The notes below the pieces were generated by a model. That model searched no databases. It saw only the letters and a list, made by a program, of their open reading frames with translations, and was not told the DNA's origin. A stretch of DNA of 64,000 nt from Leptobrachium leishanense (lineage: Eukaryota > Chordata > Amphibia > Anura > Megophryidae), in NCBI GenBank assembly GCA_009667805.1, contig CM019064.1, forward strand, positions 72,786,400 to 72,850,399, given 5' to 3'. The position numbers and the translations under genes were made by a program. Shown one piece after another: positions 54,345 through 64,000 of the stretch (within the stretch, counting starts at the first letter, position 1; the number at the start of each line of letters is the position of its first letter).

Positions 54345-55295
54345 GGAGCAATATCCAGGTGAGAGCTGGGGCAAATCCATGTGTAAGCTGGGCAAATCCA
54401 TGAGCTGGGCAAATCCATGACCTGGGCAAATCCATGAGCTGGGGGCAAATCCATGAGCTGGGGGCAAATCCATGAGCTGGGGGCAAATCCATGAGCTGGG
54501 CAAATCCATGACCTGGGCAAATCTATGAGCTGGGGCAAATCCATGACCTGGGCAAATCCATGAGCTGGGGGCAAATCCTTGAGCTGGGCAAATCCATGAG
54601 CTGGGGCAAATCCATGAGCTGGGGCAAATCCATGAGCTGGGGCAAATCCATGAGCTGGGCAAATCCATGAGCTGGGCAAATCCATGAGCTGGGGGCAAAT
54701 CCATGAGCTGGGGGCAAATCCATGAGCTGGGCAAATCCATGAGCTGGGGGCAAATCCATGACCTGGGCAAATCCATGACCTGGGCAAATCCATGAGCTGG
54801 GGTAAATCCATGAGCTGGGGGCAAATCCATGAGCTGGGGGCAAATCCATGAGCTGGGCAAATCCATGACCTGGGCAAATCCATGAGCTGGGGTAAATCCA
54901 TGACCTGGGCAAATCCATGAGCTGGGCAAATCCATGAGCTGGGGGCAAATCCATGAGCTGGGGGCAAATCCATGAGCTGGGCAAATCCATGAGCTGGGGG
55001 CAAATCCATGAGCTGGGGGGCAATATCCATGTGTGAGCTGGGGCAAATCCATGTGTGAGCTGGGGGCAAATCCATGTGTGAGCTGGGGCAAATCCATGTG
55101 TGAGCTGGGGCAAATCCATGTGTGAGCTGGGGCAAATCCATGAGCTGGGGCAAATCCATGAGCTGGGCAAATCCATGTGTGAGCTGGGGCAAATCCATGT
55201 GTGAGCTGGGGCAAATCCATGAGCTGGGGCAAATCCATGAGCTGGGGCAAATCCATGAGCTGGGGGCAAATCCATGTGAGAGCAGGGGCAATATC
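54345..55295. repeat. Minisatellite B, about 950 bp
   Basis: Roughly 45 units of 16-27 bp have the core GGGCAAATCCATGAGCTGG, with GACCTGGG and TGTGTGAGCTGG variants. Because the unit has no stop codon on the minus strand in any frame, three overlapping open frames of 266 to 350 codons run through it. They are repeats of SSWICPAHGFAP-like peptides and not genes. Confidence 0.95.
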
Positions 55296-55325
55296 GATAA
55301 CGTGTCCACAGGTGGGGGCGCACAT

Positions 55326-55955
55326 GACGTCATTTTAAGGTGACCCCCCCGGCAATGTCAGGAGATCGCCTGAAAGGGAGGGAGGGATCTTTTCGGATTC
55401 CTCTCCCTCCCGATCCAGTGGTCCCAGCGCTACAAGCCAGGCACCGCTCCCTTTTTAAGCAGTGCCTGGCTTTAACCCCTCAGGCAACGTGGCATAGCAG
55501 CTCCAATGGGGCAGCTCCACCTCTGGGTTCCCCCCCTCGCCTCCTGACATCATGGCGCGATGACATCAGTTAGCCGGGGAACCCCTAGCTGCCTGGGGAT
55601 TTCCCAAGGAAATCGCCTGGTGAGATCGACGGTTCCTTTGAACCCCCATATCTCCAGAACGGTGGCAGCTAGGGGTCGTGGAGGGTATCATTCGAAAGGG
55701 CATGAGCTTTCGAATGATATCAAACATGAGCATGCTAAAAGTAAATACAAAATAAAAATGTGTTTTTTTTGTGTGTTGTTTTTATTAATGCAGCAATATT
55801 GTTCCCATTTCAATTATAATGTGAACAATGATGCTGCACTAATGATTTTTTTCTATGGGGTGCATTTGCTAAAAATCACGTAATTCCCCCCCGTAATTCC
55901 CAAAAAATGTAACGAGTTTTAAACGAATTTTAAAATGTCCCCGGGAACATAAAAC
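55326..55955. mobile_element. piggyBac-like TTAA element, internal fragment
   Basis: Blocks GACGTCATTTTAAGGTGACCCC, GCCAGGCACCGCTCC...AGCAGTGCCTGGC, CATATCTCCAGAACGGTGGCAGCTAGGGG and ATTATAATGTGAACAATGATGCTGCAC follow the same order as in 39775-40953. Both ends are missing. Confidence 0.8.
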
Positions 55956-56142
55956 ATTTTTTTTATTTCTCTGCCTGGCTGAATGTATTTAATTATATAT
56001 ATTAGATACATTCAGCCAGGTAGAGGGGGGTGGCATGTGGGCTGCGCGGGGTCTCAGGCAGTGGTTTGTATTTTTTGTGTATATATTTTTAGCAAATTTA
56101 TAGGGGAAGCTAAGGGCAGGTATGATATCTAATATATATATA

Positions 56143-56183
<41 letters not shown>

Positions 56184-57097
56184 TATAAATATATATATCC
56201 AGACTTGTATTACATACATTTTGGCAACTAATTGTCCCCCCATTTGGCTGATCCCTCCAGAAGAAATGTTGAACCCAATAGAGCAGAGAATAATATATAT
56301 ATTCTCTGCTCTGTCGGGTTCAACATTTCTTCTGGAGGGATCAGCCAAATGGGGGGGCGCATTTGGTTGAGATTGTCCACATGCCACCCCCCCTCCATGT
56401 GCGTGTGTGTATATATGGTCTGAGGGCTGTGGGTGGGTGTATATATATATATATCTGTGTGTTGATATATACGTATATGTCTGTGTGTGGTATGATATCA
56501 ATGCATCCCTACTCTATACACAGCGCTCCGTGTCCCTATAATATATATGATCAGGGGTTACCTTTTTTTATACGATTCCTATTAAATTAACAGTAATTTT
56601 TGATGCATTTTATTCAGTAGAAACTTCTTTTGCCTATATAACATGTGCTTTGTGAAAATAAAACGGTTTTGTGTGTACATTTTAATTTAGTTAGTGGATT
56701 CCTGTCCAGTGCGGTGAGAAGCAAACGTAATGCAGTGTAGACACGCTGCGAGGCGGAGCGGAGTGAAGTCAAGCCTGCAAAATGTTTGCTTCTCTTCGCT
56801 TTGCCACGCTGTGCGTCGCTACACACTCAGTGTGTCTCAGCCTTTATTCCCGCATAGCTAGCTTACCGAATCAGTTTGTATACTTGTTACTGACCCTGCT
56901 TGTTCTGAGGACCCGATCTGTTGCCGACTTTGCGTATTCCCTGCCTGTTCTGTTTGCTTCCTGTTGCTACTGGTGTGCGCCGATTCTCTCCATATACAGT
57001 AGCGCAGTACAAGTGCCTAAACATTGCTGACCTGGTTTTGTTATAGCTGCTGATGTAACTGAATAGATCGGGGATCTCTTCTGCATTACCAAAACCT
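55956..57097. other. Hairpins, AT microsatellite and unassigned sequence
   Basis: A hairpin CTGCCTGGCTGAATGTAT...ATACATTCAGCCAGGTAG spans 55971-56025. A TA-rich microsatellite lies at 56121-56191. The 123-bp palindrome 56235-56357 is listed separately. From 56400 onward there are TG/TA-rich tracts, then unassigned sequence with LTR-like composition (CCTGCTTGTTCTGAGGACCC near 56895 resembles blocks in the LTR at 26321). Confidence 0.45.
56235..56357. repeat. 123-bp near-perfect palindrome
   Basis: The arms CCCCCCATTTGGCTGATCCC and GGGATCAGCCAAATGGGGGG pair, followed inward by TCCAGAAGAAATGTTGAACCC and its complement and AGAGCAGAGAATA / TATTCTCTGCTCT. The centre is a TA run. One or two mismatches only. 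Confidence 0.92.
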
Positions 57098-57450
57098 CCA
57101 CCATTGCACTCTTCCACAATACCTCAGAGAAGTTACGGTGTGAAGGCACTTGCTGCCACCAAAGGCAAAATATTTGGGAGCACTGATGCCTATACCAGAT
57201 TCATATAATTTTAATATTGGACCGCAGGGTCCACCACTGCACTCTTCCACAATACCACAGAGGGGTTACGGTGTGAAGGCACTTGCTGCCAGCAAAGGCA
57301 CAATATTTGGGTGCACTGACGCCTGTACCAGATTCATATCATTTTAATATTTGACCGCAGGGTCCAACCCTGCACTCTTCCACAATACCACAGAGGGGTT
57401 ACGGTGTGACGGCACTGTTGCCGACACTAAAGGCCCAATTTTAAAGCACC
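57098..57450. repeat. 133-bp tandem repeat, about 2.6 copies
   Basis: GCACTCTTCCACAATACC recurs at 57106, 57239 and 57372, an exact spacing of 133 bases. Units share CAGAG.GGTTACGGTGTGAAGGCACTTGCTGCC and CAGATTCATAT.ATTTTAATATT. No coding meaning. Confidence 0.92.
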
Positions 57451-58125
57451 TATTGTTACTTTCATCCACAGCCTGCATAAGGTTCACCATAATTTAGCCA
57501 AAAAAAAAATCACTGAACTTGTTCTGCGTGTCCTAAAATGTCTCCTCTTTTCATACAGGCTGCGCCCCAAGCAGTTGTTTATGAATAAAGGGAAAAACAT
57601 TTACCGTCATTTGAAATGTAATTTTTTTGTTTTTAAATGTTTCTTTACATCCTACAAATCCGCCACTTCACGGGCAGGTTATGGGGACCTCCTAGGCATG
57701 ATATTTGAAGGAATTTTTTTATTTTTATTCTTAACCTTTAGTTCATGGAAAACTCACTGTTCCTTTAAAAACATTTTTTTTAAAACTTTTTGTCCTGGTT
57801 TCCTGTCCCCCCAGGGCACTACCCGGACCCCCATACACCTTTTATGGCAAATATCTAGCATATATGCCCTCTCGGGCACTCAAAAAAAAAAAAGAAATAT
57901 CGAACTTTCGGGTCCCATTGACCTACATTGAGTTCAGTTCATGTTCGAGTTCGAACTCAAACTTTTGAAATTGTTCGAGTTCGAATGCGAACCGAACAAG
58001 GGGCATTCAGCTCATCCCTACTCTCCACCACTTGCAAAATGAACAATTAATATAAAAATGTTTACATAATCAACAAAATAAAAGAATGCAATTAGTTATA
58101 GCTTTTTCTACTAAGCACTTTATAA
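57451..58125. other. Sequence ending in a TCATCCC-TA repeat terminus
   Basis: GTTCGAGTTCGAACTC and CGAACCGAACAAGGGGCATTCAGCTCATCCCTA (57940-58020) look like the right end of a TA-flanked element, start TAGGGATGAGC on the other strand. It is comparable to the GAGATGTGCA/GACATGTGCA families. The left end was not found. Confidence 0.45.
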
Positions 58126-58129
58126 TTAA

Positions 58130-59383
58130 CCCCTTCACTAGCAAGTAATTTCCTTAAAGAAAATATTGTCAGAAACCAGTGTTTTTTTGCAAAATCATTG
58201 TTTATTAATTATCCAGTAATATATAGCTGTTACTGTAAATAACCTATTTGACCTGTAGATGGCACTGTAACGAGGGGGGGGGGTCGGGGAGCTGACCTGA
58301 CAGAGAGGGGTGGGAACCTAAGGAGCAGTGAAAAAGACCATGAGCCTGAACTATAAAATAAATGTAAATTTATTCTAGGAACCAAGAACTTAAACCAAGA
58401 GCAGGGAATACAGAACATAAATTACAATAAACAAAGCCTTTAACCTCAAGGCAAGAAATATAAACAGACAATGAAAATGGCAGAACTAAACACGGAATAA
58501 ATACAATAAATAAACCAGAAATCAAAACTGCAAGAAGACATGAAAAACAGGCCTGACCTTGACCAGGGCAAACTATACATAACTCCTGCAGGAAGGCAGG
58601 AAAAACAAGACTGACCTTGACCAGGACAAACCAGACAATGGACTTGTAGACAGACAGAGTTTGAACTGAATGAGCTGTAGACAGACTGACAGAACTGGGC
58701 AGGATTAATCTAGACCAGGGCAAACCAGACAATGGACTAGTAGATAGAATGGAGTAGAATGAATGAATGAGACAACACCCTACTAAGGGAGTGGTCTCTA
58801 TTTATACAAAATGGTCCAGGGTTAACCAATGGAGTCCAGGTACTGATCAGGCTTGGAATCCAAGAAATGTCAATTAAGGCCAGAGGTGGCGCCAGAGACA
58901 CTATAAGTCCAGACGAGAATGTTCAATGTAAACCAGAGGGGGCGCAAGACGTCACATAGGGAAACAAAGTCCTGGAAACTGCATAAATCATGCAGAATAT
59001 GGACGGAAAGGAGAACAAAGGGGGCGCCAGAGGGTCTGGGGGGGGTACGGACCGTGACAGGCACCTTCTACTGCCAAACTGAATTACAGAGGTTTGAGCG
59101 GCTGGTCTCTTTTCTTCTATTTCTCCCTGCATCGGCTGCTGAAAGCCTGATATTTCAGAACTTTGAGCAGCTGATTTTACAGTTTTAGCTCTTTGAGCAT
59201 TATGCCCACAGGGCTAAAACTTTGGGGGAACCCTCTGCAGCCCAAAAGCAAATGAAATTTGTTTGCAGCAAACAAATTTCATTTGCTTTTGGGCTTCAGG
59301 TCAGCAGATCGAGATTTCTCAATATCAGGGCACCAGATGGTGCCTTTGAAGCCTGAGATATCTCAATCTCGGTAGTGAAGGGG
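58130..59383. mobile_element. piggyBac-like TTAA element split by a solo LTR
   Basis: TTAA is at 58126-58129 and 59384-59387. Ends CCCCTTCACTA and TAGTGAAGGGG are perfect inverted copies. Without the LTR it is about 455 bp and closely matches 60201-60662: AAACCAGTGTTTTTTTGC, CTACTGCCAAACTGAATTACA, TTTCTTCTATTTCTCC and the CAGGGCACCAGATGGTGCC palindrome. No protein. Confidence 0.9.
58266..59059 (-). mobile_element. Solo LTR, 794 bp, TSD GGCAC
   Basis: On the plus strand it runs TGTAACGAGGGGG to ACGGACCGTGACA, with exact GGCAC at 58261-58265 and 59060-59064. On the minus strand it starts TGTCACGGTCCGTACC, a gypsy-like start, and has AATAAA (plus 58369-58374) about 105 bases before its end, so minus orientation is likely. 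No internal region or partner LTR. Confidence 0.88.
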
Positions 59384-59387
59384 TTAA

Positions 59388-60196
59388 AGGCACCATATTA
59401 AAAAAAGTTGTAATAAAGTCAGCGAGTAAATTACTAGACAAGACTTTAATGTTAAAGGAACATTGTAACTATCACAAGGGATTATATGACTCAAACATTT
59501 AGCAGTTTGACTATATAAAGAACCCTGATATAAACTGTTTGTGTTTCACATTTTGCCTAAATAATAGCATAACATTTGAAGACACCATGGGTTAACATGT
59601 ATAACTGTACAGTATTTAGTTTTGCACAGATTAAATGTAAAATAATTCATATTGAACTTTTCTTAATATAACTCGGTTCTTCATAACGTCACGTGTTCTT
59701 ATTGCTACTGATCTCTGATCGGTCATCTGATTAGTCTTTTTTTCTTTTTCCAAAAACGAGTTTTCTATCCATCATGCAAGAATGACCTACAGAAATAATT
59801 TAAGAGAATGCAAAACAAACATAGTCAAGAAGAGGCAGTCAGTACATGCTGTGAAAATCTTTAGAAAAGGAAATGTAACTGGAAATCAAGGTGGCAATAT
59901 CTTGCCCTTTAGTAAGCAATGTAATCTTCCTTGCAAATTATATATGATTCTTGGTATTATTTTGTGCAAAACGTTGACATTTGCTTTCTCAACCTTGTTA
60001 TTGTTGTTGGTGTCCTATGTGGGTTTTAAATTTGTCTGTCACTTTAAATTTTTATTTTTTTTTAAACAACAACTTTTTGTATTTTTCTAAATTTTTGATG
60101 TTTAAAGACTTTTTTATTTTGAAACAGAACTTTTAATAATTATTTAAAGGACCTTTTTATGTTACTTGGACACATTTTTACTACATTTTTGTTGAT
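59388..60196. other. Unassigned sequence
   Basis: AT-rich, no termini or arrays. A 102-codon frame at 59782-60090 ends in a Phe-rich low-complexity tail encoded by T runs and is probably chance. Confidence 0.4.
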
Positions 60197-60200
60197 TTAA

Positions 60201-60662
60201 CCCCATCACTACCAAGTGATTTTCCAAAAAACCATTGTCAGTAACCAGTGTTTTTTTTTTAAATCATTTCTAATAAAGTGTACAGTAATATATATATATA
60301 TATATCTATTACTGTAATAACCTATTTGGCCAGTAGATGGAGCCATCTACTGCCAAATTGAGTTATATAGGTTTTACTAGAAGATCTATTTTCTTCTATT
60401 TCTCCTGCATTGGCTGCTGACAGCTTTTGAAAGCCCGTTATTTCAGAGCTTTCATCAGCTGATTTTACCGTTTTAGCTCTATGGGAATTATGCCCACAGG
60501 GCTAAAAAAAATTCTGCAGCCCAGAAGCTAACAAAATTTGTTTGCAGCAAACACATTTAATTTTATTTTGGACTGCAGAACACCACATCGAGATATCTCG
60601 ATATCAGGGCACCAGATGGTGCTTTTGAAACCTGAGATATCTCGATAATGGTAGTGAAGAGG
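60201..60662. mobile_element. piggyBac-like TTAA element, 462 bp
   Basis: The left flank is TTAA (60197-60200); the right flank is TTAG (60663-60666), one base changed. Ends CCCCATCACTACC and GGTAGTGAAGAGG are inverted with mismatches. It contains an AT microsatellite at 60289-60305 and the empty form of the LTR target at 60330-60345 (GATGGAGCCATCTACTGCC). Confidence 0.85.
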
Positions 60663-60829
60663 TTAGGCGCCATTTAGGAGACCTATATTTTTTTATTCAG
60701 TTCGGTGGAAATAAAATAAATAAATAAATAATTGCCAATGAAAAATGAAAGATCTTTATTCTTTTTTAGGGATTAGTAGTTGGCCTTATCGAGAAAAACG
60801 GTGGTCTAAATGATGACCTTTTAAGACAT

Positions 60830-61020
60830 ATTTTAAAGCTTCTTTAAATTAGGTATTAAATGATTAAAAAGCAATTTATAATAGATATTCAGAAATACCT
60901 CAGTTTCAAAAGCATTATGTGATCTAATCTCTGAAAGAACAGGTCTAATCTCATCCTCCTCCACTGGGACATCTAATATCCTCGTCATTTCTGTCGACAT
61001 AATAGGTAAACATAATTGCT
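60830..61020 (-). pseudogene. L1/Tx1-like LINE remnant
   Basis: The minus-strand translation LPIMSTEMTRILDVPVEEDEIRPVLSEI resembles the LxAPITEEEIxxAI segment just upstream of the RT fingers in L1/Tx1 ORF2. It is followed by a damaged stretch and YYKLLFNHLIPNLKKL, like the FYK.F...L.P.L.KL that follows the PGPDG motif. The PGPDG motif itself is lost. The fragment is under 200 bp with no 3' UTR. Class assignment is inference from this short resemblance. Confidence 0.45.
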
Positions 61021-61029
61021 GAAACAAAA

Positions 61030-61820
61030 TTAACCCATTCAGTATGAACAGGTGATTTTAATGAGCAATCTGAAATGTGTTAAAGTTACCTAAAAATACT
61101 GATTTACCCCTTCACATCCAATTCCTTTTTGCTGAAAAAATAATGTAACATTTATTTCAAACATGGGATTTAAAGTTAACAGTTCAATATAGAATAAAGT
61201 AGAAATGTTGTACAGTAGCTGTTAAAAATGAAAACAATGTAAAGTTGTTTAATTTTTGATGTTTTTGTTTACCTTTCACAGAAATATCATTCGGATGAAA
61301 GGTTTTGCACTCTAGCAAGTGTTGTTTATCTTCAAAATTTCACACAGTGCCTGCATTATCAGCATACAGGCAGAAATAGTCTTTGTGTCCAATACACTAA
61401 ATATGATGTAAATAGATAACAAAATGGTCATATATCCTGCTTATAGGAATTTGTAGTGATCATTATGAGATTAACAGCAATGCAGCTTCCAAAAAATACC
61501 AACAAAATATAAAAATAATCTATGTATGTGACATGATGCCTAAGGAAATTAAAGTAACACGATGTATCTGTACTGTACAACTATTTTCAGTCATCATAAC
61601 CCCTGAATCTTATCCCTGTTCAGCAGTGAGTGGCCACAAAGCTCTCCCTCTATTCTGCCCTCTCCCTGGCTATTGTAATGCAGCAATAAAAGGTTTCAGG
61701 ACTATGGATAGGGCTGCGGAGTTGAATACAATGCTTCAGTGCCATAGACAGGGCCCAAAAGCTGTATTTGGTGCCGAAGCAAAGTATCATTCATTTCTGA
61801 AAAAGTCTTGTTGTTTTAAA
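61030..61820. other. Unassigned sequence
   Basis: AT-rich, with no element ends. The frame at 61533-61829 shows no family signature. Confidence 0.4.
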
Positions 61821-61821
61821 A

Positions 61822-62280
61822 TAAATTAGGAAACTTAAAATTTAACCCAAAACATGCCTAAAAAAATCCTAAAACATAAATAAGTAAAAGAAACTTTTTG
61901 TATCAAGTGAAAAAAATAAACGCTTTATGTGAAATAAATAAAAAACAAAGTAACTCCCAAAAACAAAATACAAATCAACCTAAAATACGAAATAACTCAT
62001 AGAAACAAAAAACGAAGTGATCTGAAAAAACGAAAAATTGGCCGTCCGAAAATACTCACAAAAACGAAAAATGAAGTGATCCGGAAAACGAAATAACCCA
62101 TAAAAGAAAAAAAACAAAAACGAAGCAATCTGAAAACAATAACCACCCATCTGAAATTTTGGAATCGGTCCAATAAATACGAATCGCGGTAAAGTAATGA
62201 GCGACCCGAAACGAAAAAAAAAAAAAACACGGAATAAAATGATCTGAAACGAAAAAAGAAGGAAACGCTTTGCACATGTC
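61822..62280. mobile_element. GACATGTGCA-family fragment, right end only
   Basis: It ends CTTTGCACATGTC followed by TA (62281-62282). AGGAAACTTAAAATTTAACCC, CATGCCTAAAAAAATCCTAAAA and AATAAGTAAA.GAAACTTT match the 2455-2530 part of the element at 1560-2793. CGAAA-rich tracts fill the rest. The left half is lost. Confidence 0.75.
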
Positions 62281-62282
62281 TA

Positions 62283-63071
62283 CTGCTTTCTAAAATCAAG
62301 AAATTAAAAAATGTCAAAAAAATGAAAATGTACTTATGAAATATAGTTTTATTTCTCTTACATTGGTGTTAAATATGTTTTGTTAAGAAGCCAATCAGCT
62401 GTCAAGTCATCTTTTCTAATTGTGTACATACACAGTTGACCAGTGTACATACTTCTCTTGGGTTTGCTTAATTTTTTCTCCCCACAGTTCAATTAAAGGA
62501 AAGATTGATTTCTCTTGATGGCAGACAGCAGAGTCACCAGGGTGAAGCTGAGTGGTCACGACGTGTCACGGATGTTCAAAACCATGCATGAGCTGGTGGT
62601 TTAGCAGCAGGATCCTGCCGGGAGCTTCATTATAATTCCTATGCTAATTAAAACAACAGATGTTGTAATTAAAAGATTCCAGTACTTAAAGTGCCAATAA
62701 TGGATAGTTAAGATAGGCCATGAATGCTAAAATTCAGAAATAGAAGGATTGTCCCCATGATTTTGAGTTTAATACTGCAGTCTGCTAACAGCTGGCAGGG
62801 GGATACTATGTGCCAAACTATAAAATACATGCTGTTGAAGACTATAATTTGTGTTTCATTGCACAGGTTTTTTATACTTTATTTGAATGAGTAAATAAAA
62901 TATTTCAGGAAAAAAAAATCTGAAAACTGACTATATTATCTTCAAATACAGGTGAGTAGTGACTTTGTAAATGATCACGTGAGACAGAGGTCACTAAATA
63001 TTAGTTTACAGATATTATAACTGTGAATAGAGATTTATCTCAAACGTGATAACATTTTAGAATTAACAACT
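62283..63071. other. Unique-looking sequence
   Basis: No element termini. At 62644-62674 an inverted arrangement CTAATTAAAACAACAGATGTTGTAATTA (two TAATTA motifs around ACAACAGATGTTGT) stands out. No coding signal recognised. Confidence 0.4.
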
Positions 63072-63290
63072 TTAACCCTTTCCCGTCGCGTGACGTACCA
63101 TGCTCTCCGCGTGGTGGGTGGGCCTTGAAGAGGCGCTGCATACTGATACGCCTCGCTGACATCAATGGGCCGCCTCAGCCCCTTCTCACAGCCAGTGCCC
63201 GCCGTGTGCCATTGGCTGCAGAGAGACGGCCTAAACTCAGGCCGTCTCCCTGCAGCCAATGACACACATTGCATGTCGGCTATATTATTA
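63072..63290. mobile_element. TTAA-element left end (CCCTTTCCCGTCGCG)
   Basis: TTTAACCCTTTCCCGTCGCGTGACG at 63071 resembles a piggyBac-like start. A 23-bp stem CATTGGCTGCAGAGAGACGGCC against GGCCGTCTCCCTGCAGCCAATG lies at 63210-63262. I did not find the opposite end. The remaining bases to 64000 show nothing recognisable. Confidence 0.5.
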
Positions 63291-64000
63291 ATGAACTAAT
63301 ATGACTTTACTGCAATCAAAAACATTATAAAATTTGCTGAGATAAGCCCCTAAAGTAGGGCAAAGAGTCATTTGATTGTTGTTGATTATGATGGGTTACA
63401 GTGGAAAAGGACAATATTGCCACATGAACTGAAATCAACTAAAAAGGTGATACTGCAGTGTATGCATTAACCCTTTATGTGTGAGTGCGTAGTGGTGATA
63501 GGGCTAATGGGCCATTTAAGGTGGTTTTCCATAATGCCAATGGTTCATGCCAGTGGTTTTATGGAGAAACACTTGAAATTGAAGGAGATAAACAATACAG
63601 GCTCCAAAAACCTCACTGGTTTATCTAATCTCTGTTTGAGAGCACAGTGACAAGTAACAAGTTCAACACATATTAGAAGTGATCAACTGTCACCTCAAGA
63701 TGTCCAGAATCATTACTAGTTCCAAACATCTAAAAGATGGACACGTGACAATGCCAAAGGGTTCATTGAACTATTTGGAAATTGTTATTTTTAAAAATAA
63801 TAGCTGGTGGCCAAGATTAAAATGCAAACCTGTATGAATGCCAAACGATTCATGAAATGCTCTCAATCCTGCCATGAACTATGGCTTTTACCTCACTGTT
63901 TACCTGGAAGCAATGTCAGGTGAGAGGATGACTGTAATGACTGAGCAGCGAATAGAAACATTATAGTCACAAGATGAATTTAAGGTTTTATAAGAAAGAC

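Larger units (their letters stand above)
53978..55323. mobile_element. hAT-like element, right end missing
   Basis: It starts CAGTGGCATAGCGTGGGGGG at the LINE border. Next comes GGCCCCGGGCGCAGTTTTA...AACTGGCCCGGGG, then a fold-back (54075-54335) and a long minisatellite B. Near 55294 CGATAACGTGTCCACAGGTGGGGGCGCACA matches 21028-21060, which lies 50 bases before a hAT end. Here that end is replaced by a TTAA-element fragment. No transposase. Confidence 0.72.

Noticed and set aside
54281..55333. Three overlapping minus-strand open frames of 266-350 codons
   Set aside because: They are translations of an 18-27-bp minisatellite in all three frames. The unit lacks stops, so frame length has no meaning.

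Overview
The window is repeat-dense, intron- or intergenic-type DNA from a large vertebrate genome. It is most likely an anuran amphibian. The pointers are terminal motifs I associate with frog repeats (TTAACCTCCCTGGCGGT, TTAAAGGGACACT, a LINE tail GATGGGCCGAAAGGTTC followed by TTTCTATG repeats, and GAAACGCGT motifs next to GAGGAAGC), together with Tc1, L2 and CR1-type LINEs and many two-ended DNA elements. Species is not determined. I found no intact host gene, no rRNA or tRNA gene and no CRISPR array. The only protein-coding signals I recognise belong to mobile elements, and all of them are broken.

Layout. 0-3 kb: an old imperfect fold-back, then a 1.23-kb TA-flanked fold-back element with internal 60-bp repeats. 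3.4-4.8 kb: a 1245-bp Tc1 transposon with a frameshifted transposase, sitting inside another repeat whose uninterrupted relative lies at 35.4 kb. 5-7.3 kb: AT-rich sequence with little I can name. 7.4-10.6 kb: mosaic of short DNA elements and two different minisatellites. 10.9-12.2 kb: piggyBac-like (TTAA) element with a long AC/AT microsatellite. 12.4-13.7 kb: CAGGGTTATTC fold-back and a tRNA-derived SINE. 14.6-16.6 kb: an LTR split by a near-perfect 1.19-kb palindrome. 17-18.4 kb: LINE 3' end split by a fold-back. 18.5-21.6 kb: a non-autonomous Helitron holding minisatellites and another transposon. 22.8-27.9 kb: three nests of DNA elements, one hit by a solo LTR. 28-29.1, 32.8-34.6, 36-38, 42.1-43.3, 44.8-45.8 and 47.9-49.1 kb: the most unique-looking stretches. 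29.3-31.8 kb: internally deleted Tc1 next to an element split by a piggyBac-like element. 39.3-41.2 kb: LINE tail, fold-back and piggyBac-like insertion. 43.3-44.8 kb: L2 LINE, SINE and hAT MITE. 49.7-52.0 kb: hAT-like composite. 52.5-54.0 kb: L2 LINE hit by a SINE. 54.0-55.3 kb: hAT end plus a 950-bp minisatellite. 55.3-64 kb: piggyBac-like fragments and copies (one hit by a solo LTR), a 133-bp tandem repeat, an L1-like remnant and unique-looking sequence.

Nothing here forms a pathway. The value of the window is its stratigraphy: at least nine insertions are nested in other repeats, and several have readable target-site duplications (TSDs) or an empty-site relative in the same window, so their order can be reconstructed. 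The strongest observations are the Helitron with both termini, the 1.19-kb palindrome with a 16-bp TSD, three solo LTRs with exact 5-bp TSDs, and one GAGCTGGGGC minisatellite recurring in several transposon contexts.
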